From Bin87 sp965203195 (GTDB lineage Bacteria > Chloroflexota > Dehalococcoidia > Lucifugimonadales > UBA3495), in assembly GCA_965203195.1 (NCBI GenBank), contig OZ241860.1, positions 2,542,001 through 2,606,000 on the forward strand: a stretch of 64,000 nt of DNA, read 5' to 3'. Position 1 is the first letter of the stretch; every line of letters starts with the position of its first letter. Under the pieces are notes generated by a model. That model saw nothing but the letters and a program-made list of their open reading frames with translations. It was not told the DNA's origin and made no database searches. Shown here piece by piece: positions 61,011-64,000 of this stretch. The position numbers and the translations under genes are program-made.

Positions 61011-62891
61011 ATGACGCAGATTGACGAAGTAAAAAGCCGACTGGACATTGTTGATCTGGTTGGCGGCTATGTGACCCTACAGCGGTCGGGCAGTTCGTTC
61101 AAGGCCAACTGCCCTTTCCACCAGGAACGCACGCCCTCTTTCTATGTGTTCCCCGACCGCCAGTCGTGGCGCTGTTTCGGGGCTTGCGCCGAGGGGGGCG
61201 ACGCTTTCGGCTTTGTGATGAAGGCCGAGCGGGTGGATTTTCGCGAGGCGTTACAGCGCCTGGCGGCGCGGGTGGGGGTGACGCTGGCCAACCCCGCGGA
61301 AGGGGGCGGGCGCACCCGGCCGCTTTACGACATCAACGATGCCGCGCGCCTTTTTTACCATCAACAGCTGGAGGTTCCGGAGGCGCAGTTTGTGCGCGAT
61401 TATATCCGGCAGCGGGGGCTTGCGGAGCGTTCGCGGCAGATATTTGAGTTCGGGTACAGCCCGGCGCGAGGCAACCGTCTTTTGGCGCACCTCACGGAGC
61501 TGGGTTATGCGCCGGGGCAGGTTGAGGAAGCCGGGCTGGCGCGGCAGACGGACGAGGGACGCTACTATGATCTTTTTCGCGGGCGGCTGATGATTCCCAT
61601 CCGCGACTGGCAGGCGCGGGTGGCGGGCTTTGGCAGCCGGGCGCTGGACGAGAATGCCACCGCCAAGTATCTCAATACGCCGCGTACGCCGGTGTTTGAC
61701 AAATCGCGGATTCTGTTCGCAATGCATCTGGCCAAGGAACCGATCCGGCAGCAGGGCGCGGTCATCGTAGAGGGCTATATGGACGCCATAATGGCCCACC
61801 AGCATGGGTATGACAATGTGGTGGCTTCTATGGGGACGGCGCTTACGGAGCAGCAGGTGGCGCAGGTAAAGCGTCTGACGGGGCGGGTTACGATGGCGCT
61901 GGACGGGGACGCGGCGGGGCGGAACGCTACCCTACGCAGCCTGGAATCCTCGTGGGGGGCATTTCAGCAGGTCATTGTTCAGGCTTCGCAGTCGGCGGCG
62001 GGGACGTCGCCGGCGCGGCCGCCGGAAGCGCTGGAGCTGCTGGTTGCGGAGCTGCCGGCGGGCCAGGATCCGGACGATTTGATCCGCACCGACCCCGAAG
62101 CGTGGCCGGTTTTTCTGGGGCAGGCCACGCCGCTGCTGGACTATCTGATTGCCACGCTGTCGCCGCGCGCCAACCTGGACAACCCGGAAAGCCGGGCGTG
62201 GCTGTTGCGGTCGCTGCTGCGTTTTGTGGCGCAAATCCCGGATCCGCTCGTCCGGGACGGGCATTTGGAGCAGCTGTCGCAGCGGCTGGGGGTGGACATT
62301 GAGACGCTGCACGCCAACCTGCCGATTGCCGCCGCTGTGGGCAATCCGGCGGGGCGGAACGGCGAGGATGCCGGCGGGCCGGCGGGCCGGCGGCGGGCGG
62401 CGTCTGCGGCCGGCGATGAGTCCGGTCCGCCGGCGCCGGGCAGCGGGGCGGCGATAGAGGACTACCTGCTGGCGCTGCTACAGCAGCACGGGGCGGAGCT
62501 GGGGGCCGATGCGGCGGTTGATGTGTCCGACTGGCTGACGTCGGAAAACCGGGAAATCTATTACTGCGTAATTAACGGCATCTACGCGGATGAGTACGAA
62601 GTGGCGCCGGGCGTGGCGCCGGAACTGGAGCCCCGCTTGGCGGAATTGCGGGGGAGGGAATTGCGTATTCCCGGCCCGTCCGGGTTGCGCCGCGCCTGGC
62701 AGCAGGTGTGCCTGGTTGCCGAGCACAGGCATCTGAAAAGGGAAAACCAGCAGTTGACCGCGGCTCTGGCGGACACCAACGACTGGGATTCGCCCATCGC
62801 GGCGGCGCTGGTGGATAACAAGAACCGCATTCGTGAAATTGACCGCCTGCTCAATACGACCGCAGCTACGTCCGCATCGCGCCAACCGTAA
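61011..62891 (+). CDS. dnaG: DNA primase
   Basis: 626 residues. The N-terminal zinc-binding domain has CPFHQERTPSFYVFP and RCFGACAEGGDAFGFV; the second zinc pair is C-x3-C. The RNA-polymerase core contains ARGNRLLAHL-type and FGSRALDENATAKYLNTP blocks, and the Toprim motif is VIVEGYMDAIMAHQHG with LDGDAAGRNATLR. The C-terminal DnaB-interacting region is present. It synthesises RNA primers at the replication fork. No clear ribosome-binding site before the ATG. rpoD follows after 10 bases, the classic macromolecular-synthesis arrangement without rpsU. Confidence 0.97.
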   Translation: MTQIDEVKSRLDIVDLVGGYVTLQRSGSSFKANCPFHQERTPSFYVFPDRQSWRCFGACAEGGDAFGFVMKAERVDFREALQRLAARVGVTLANPAEGGGRTRPLYDINDAARLFYHQQLEVPEAQFVRDYIRQRGLAERSRQIFEFGYSPARGNRLLAHLTELGYAPGQVEEAGLARQTDEGRYYDLFRGRLMIPIRDWQARVAGFGSRALDENATAKYLNTPRTPVFDKSRILFAMHLAKEPIRQQGAVIVEGYMDAIMAHQHGYDNVVASMGTALTEQQVAQVKRLTGRVTMALDGDAAGRNATLRSLESSWGAFQQVIVQASQSAAGTSPARPPEALELLVAELPAGQDPDDLIRTDPEAWPVFLGQATPLLDYLIATLSPRANLDNPESRAWLLRSLLRFVAQIPDPLVRDGHLEQLSQRLGVDIETLHANLPIAAAVGNPAGRNGEDAGGPAGRRRAASAAGDESGPPAPGSGAAIEDYLLALLQQHGAELGADAAVDVSDWLTSENREIYYCVINGIYADEYEVAPGVAPELEPRLAELRGRELRIPGPSGLRRAWQQVCLVAEHRHLKRENQQLTAALADTNDWDSPIAAALVDNKNRIREIDRLLNTTAATSASRQP

Positions 62892-62901
62892 CGGAGGGTG
62901 T

Positions 62902-64000
62902 ATGACCATTACCAGCAACCGCCGCAGCGTCATCGTCGCTGACGAGGAAACCGATTACGACGGCAGCGTGGCCGTAGCCGTGGCCGCGGCTCTGGACGAT
63001 GACGAGCCCGAGGCCGGAGCGCGTTTCGTGGCTTCCGTTATCGCCGGGGGCGATGAGGTGGACGGCGCCGCCGGGGAGGACGACGCCGAGGCCAACGATG
63101 GCGAGGACGAGGGGACGGCGGGGGCAGTTGCCGGCGTGGTCGACCCCGACGGCGACGGGGAAGTGGATGGCACTGACGGGGGAAGGCAGGCGCGGCGGGC
63201 CGCCGCCGTCCTCACCATGCTGCCGGAGCTGGACGGCCCCTCGGCGCGGGATATGGAGCGGGAGGAACGGGACTGGGCGGAAGTTGACACCGACCCCTCC
63301 GCCGACGGCCTGGACGATCCGGTGCGGATGTATCTGCGGGAAATTGGCCGGGTTGACCTGCTTACTTCCGCGGACGAGCGTCGCCTGGCCCGGGAGCAGG
63401 AGGGTCTCAACCACATCCTCAAGCTGGAGAAGGAGCTGAAGGAGCTGGCGGAGCGGCGCGCCACCGAAATGGCGGGGGACTTTCTGCCGCCGGAGGATGC
63501 CGTCCTGTGGGGTCGTGAGGCAGCCTATGACGCCGACGCCGTGGCCTGGGAAGGGGCGATGCTGCTGCTGGCGCGCATTGCCGCCGCCGCGCCCCTGGCG
63601 CGTTCCATTGCCCGCTACCTGAAAATCAACGAGTACCTGTCGCTGGGGGAGGTGAAAACCGTTGCCGAGCTGCGGGACGCCATTGACGCCGAAGTGGCGC
63701 CGGCGATGGTGGAACACGTAGCCGCCGAACTGGGCATCAGCCCGGAAGTGGCCTACCGGCGCATCGTCGGGCTTTCGCTGGACACCTGGGTGCTGCCCAA
63801 CGAGATCATCGCCGCCGTTATGGCCTATGTGCCGGTGTGGGCGGAGCTTAATCCCGATGGGTTCGGCGACTACTACCTGCCGGAGCAGGGGCTGGATGTG
63901 GCGCCGCTGTACGCCGAGGACGACCACTGCCCGCTGCTGCTGCTGACGCAGTTGCTGCGGGATCCGGGGCTGAGCGACCGGGTGGAGGCGGAAAACTTCC
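62902..64000 (+). CDS. rpoD: Primary RNA polymerase sigma factor, N-terminal part (runs off right edge)
   Basis: Open from the ATG at 62902 (GGAGG 6-7 nt upstream) to the window end, 366 codons with no stop. Residues 1-130 are an acidic, low-complexity region 1.1-like segment. Region 1.2 is clear near 138-155: DDPVRMYLREIGRVDLLT, followed by ADERRLAREQE. The following ~200 residues (to EDDHCPLLLLTQLLRDPGL) belong to a large non-conserved region between 1.2 and 2, before the core-binding helices that lie outside the window. Position after dnaG supports the housekeeping sigma. Confidence 0.93.
   Translation, partial: MTITSNRRSVIVADEETDYDGSVAVAVAAALDDDEPEAGARFVASVIAGGDEVDGAAGEDDAEANDGEDEGTAGAVAGVVDPDGDGEVDGTDGGRQARRAAAVLTMLPELDGPSARDMEREERDWAEVDTDPSADGLDDPVRMYLREIGRVDLLTSADERRLAREQEGLNHILKLEKELKELAERRATEMAGDFLPPEDAVLWGREAAYDADAVAWEGAMLLLARIAAAAPLARSIARYLKINEYLSLGEVKTVAELRDAIDAEVAPAMVEHVAAELGISPEVAYRRIVGLSLDTWVLPNEIIAAVMAYVPVWAELNPDGFGDYYLPEQGLDVAPLYAEDDHCPLLLLTQLLRDPGLSDRVEAENF

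Noticed and set aside
1..64000. tRNA and rRNA genes
   Set aside because: I looked for T-loop GTTCGA/GTTCAA contexts with matching stems on both strands; hits such as GTTCAAATCC in the Uma2 genes are coding and have no cloverleaf. A covariance search would be decisive.

Overview
The window is a GC-rich (roughly two-thirds G+C by eye) bacterial chromosome segment, dense in genes on both strands. Gene content and protein style (DnaG with a C-x3-C second zinc pair, QueG with HEAT-like tail, Uma2 expansions, giant GLUG/PKD surface proteins, TG-extended -10 boxes) suggest Chloroflexota, perhaps the Dehalococcoidia/SAR202 side; this is inference, since no rRNA is present.

Layout. 1-2.7 kb: end of gltB and all of gltD. 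2.7-3.9 kb: a small phage-like insert (HNH protein, a frameshifted phage-type gene, GGCAT repeats, a terminator-like hairpin). 3.9-17.5 kb: housekeeping genes (EVE-domain protein, queG, dCTP deaminase/dUTPase-family gene, NYN nuclease, a beta-class DNA methyltransferase, groEL, uvrD/pcrA, alpha/beta hydrolase, lspA with an added zinc ribbon, CPBP protease, an HtrA-type protease lipoprotein fused to RCC1-like repeats). 17.5-19.2 kb: a gene-free stretch holding one copy of a dispersed repeat. 19.2-21.9 kb: APS kinase, sulfotransferase and HAD phosphatase. 22.0-42.4 kb: one gene for a secreted, membrane-anchored protein of about 6,780 residues. 43-47.2 kb: small accessory genes (PaREP1/HEPN-like, D-glutamate cyclase, a voltage-gated-like K+ channel split by a TAG stop, a zinc-ribbon/repeat protein). 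47.2-55 kb, minus strand: DUF2335 pair, uvrB, three tandem Uma2 genes, ruvA-ruvC-yebC. 55.3-58 kb: an accessory island with a decayed small gene, an unnamed two-gene operon, a MITE and a truncated MATE gene. 58-64 kb: glmU, a CorC/CNNM-like gene, dnaG and the start of rpoD.

Themes. DNA repair is concentrated here (uvrB, uvrD, ruvA, ruvC). Cell-surface functions are strong: giant adhesin-like protein, PAPS supply plus sulfotransferase, lipoprotein peptidase, CPBP protease and secreted HtrA protease. The accessory parts carry several broken genes: two 1-nt frameshifts, one nonsense codon and one truncation. Two families of short dispersed repeats each have two copies: a 161-bp MITE with 18-bp terminal inverted repeats, and a ~100-bp repeat ending in a hairpin whose stem differs by paired changes between copies. 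The best candidates for something undescribed are that hairpin-ending repeat, the two-gene operon at 55.7-57.2 kb, and the higher-order repeat architecture of the giant protein.
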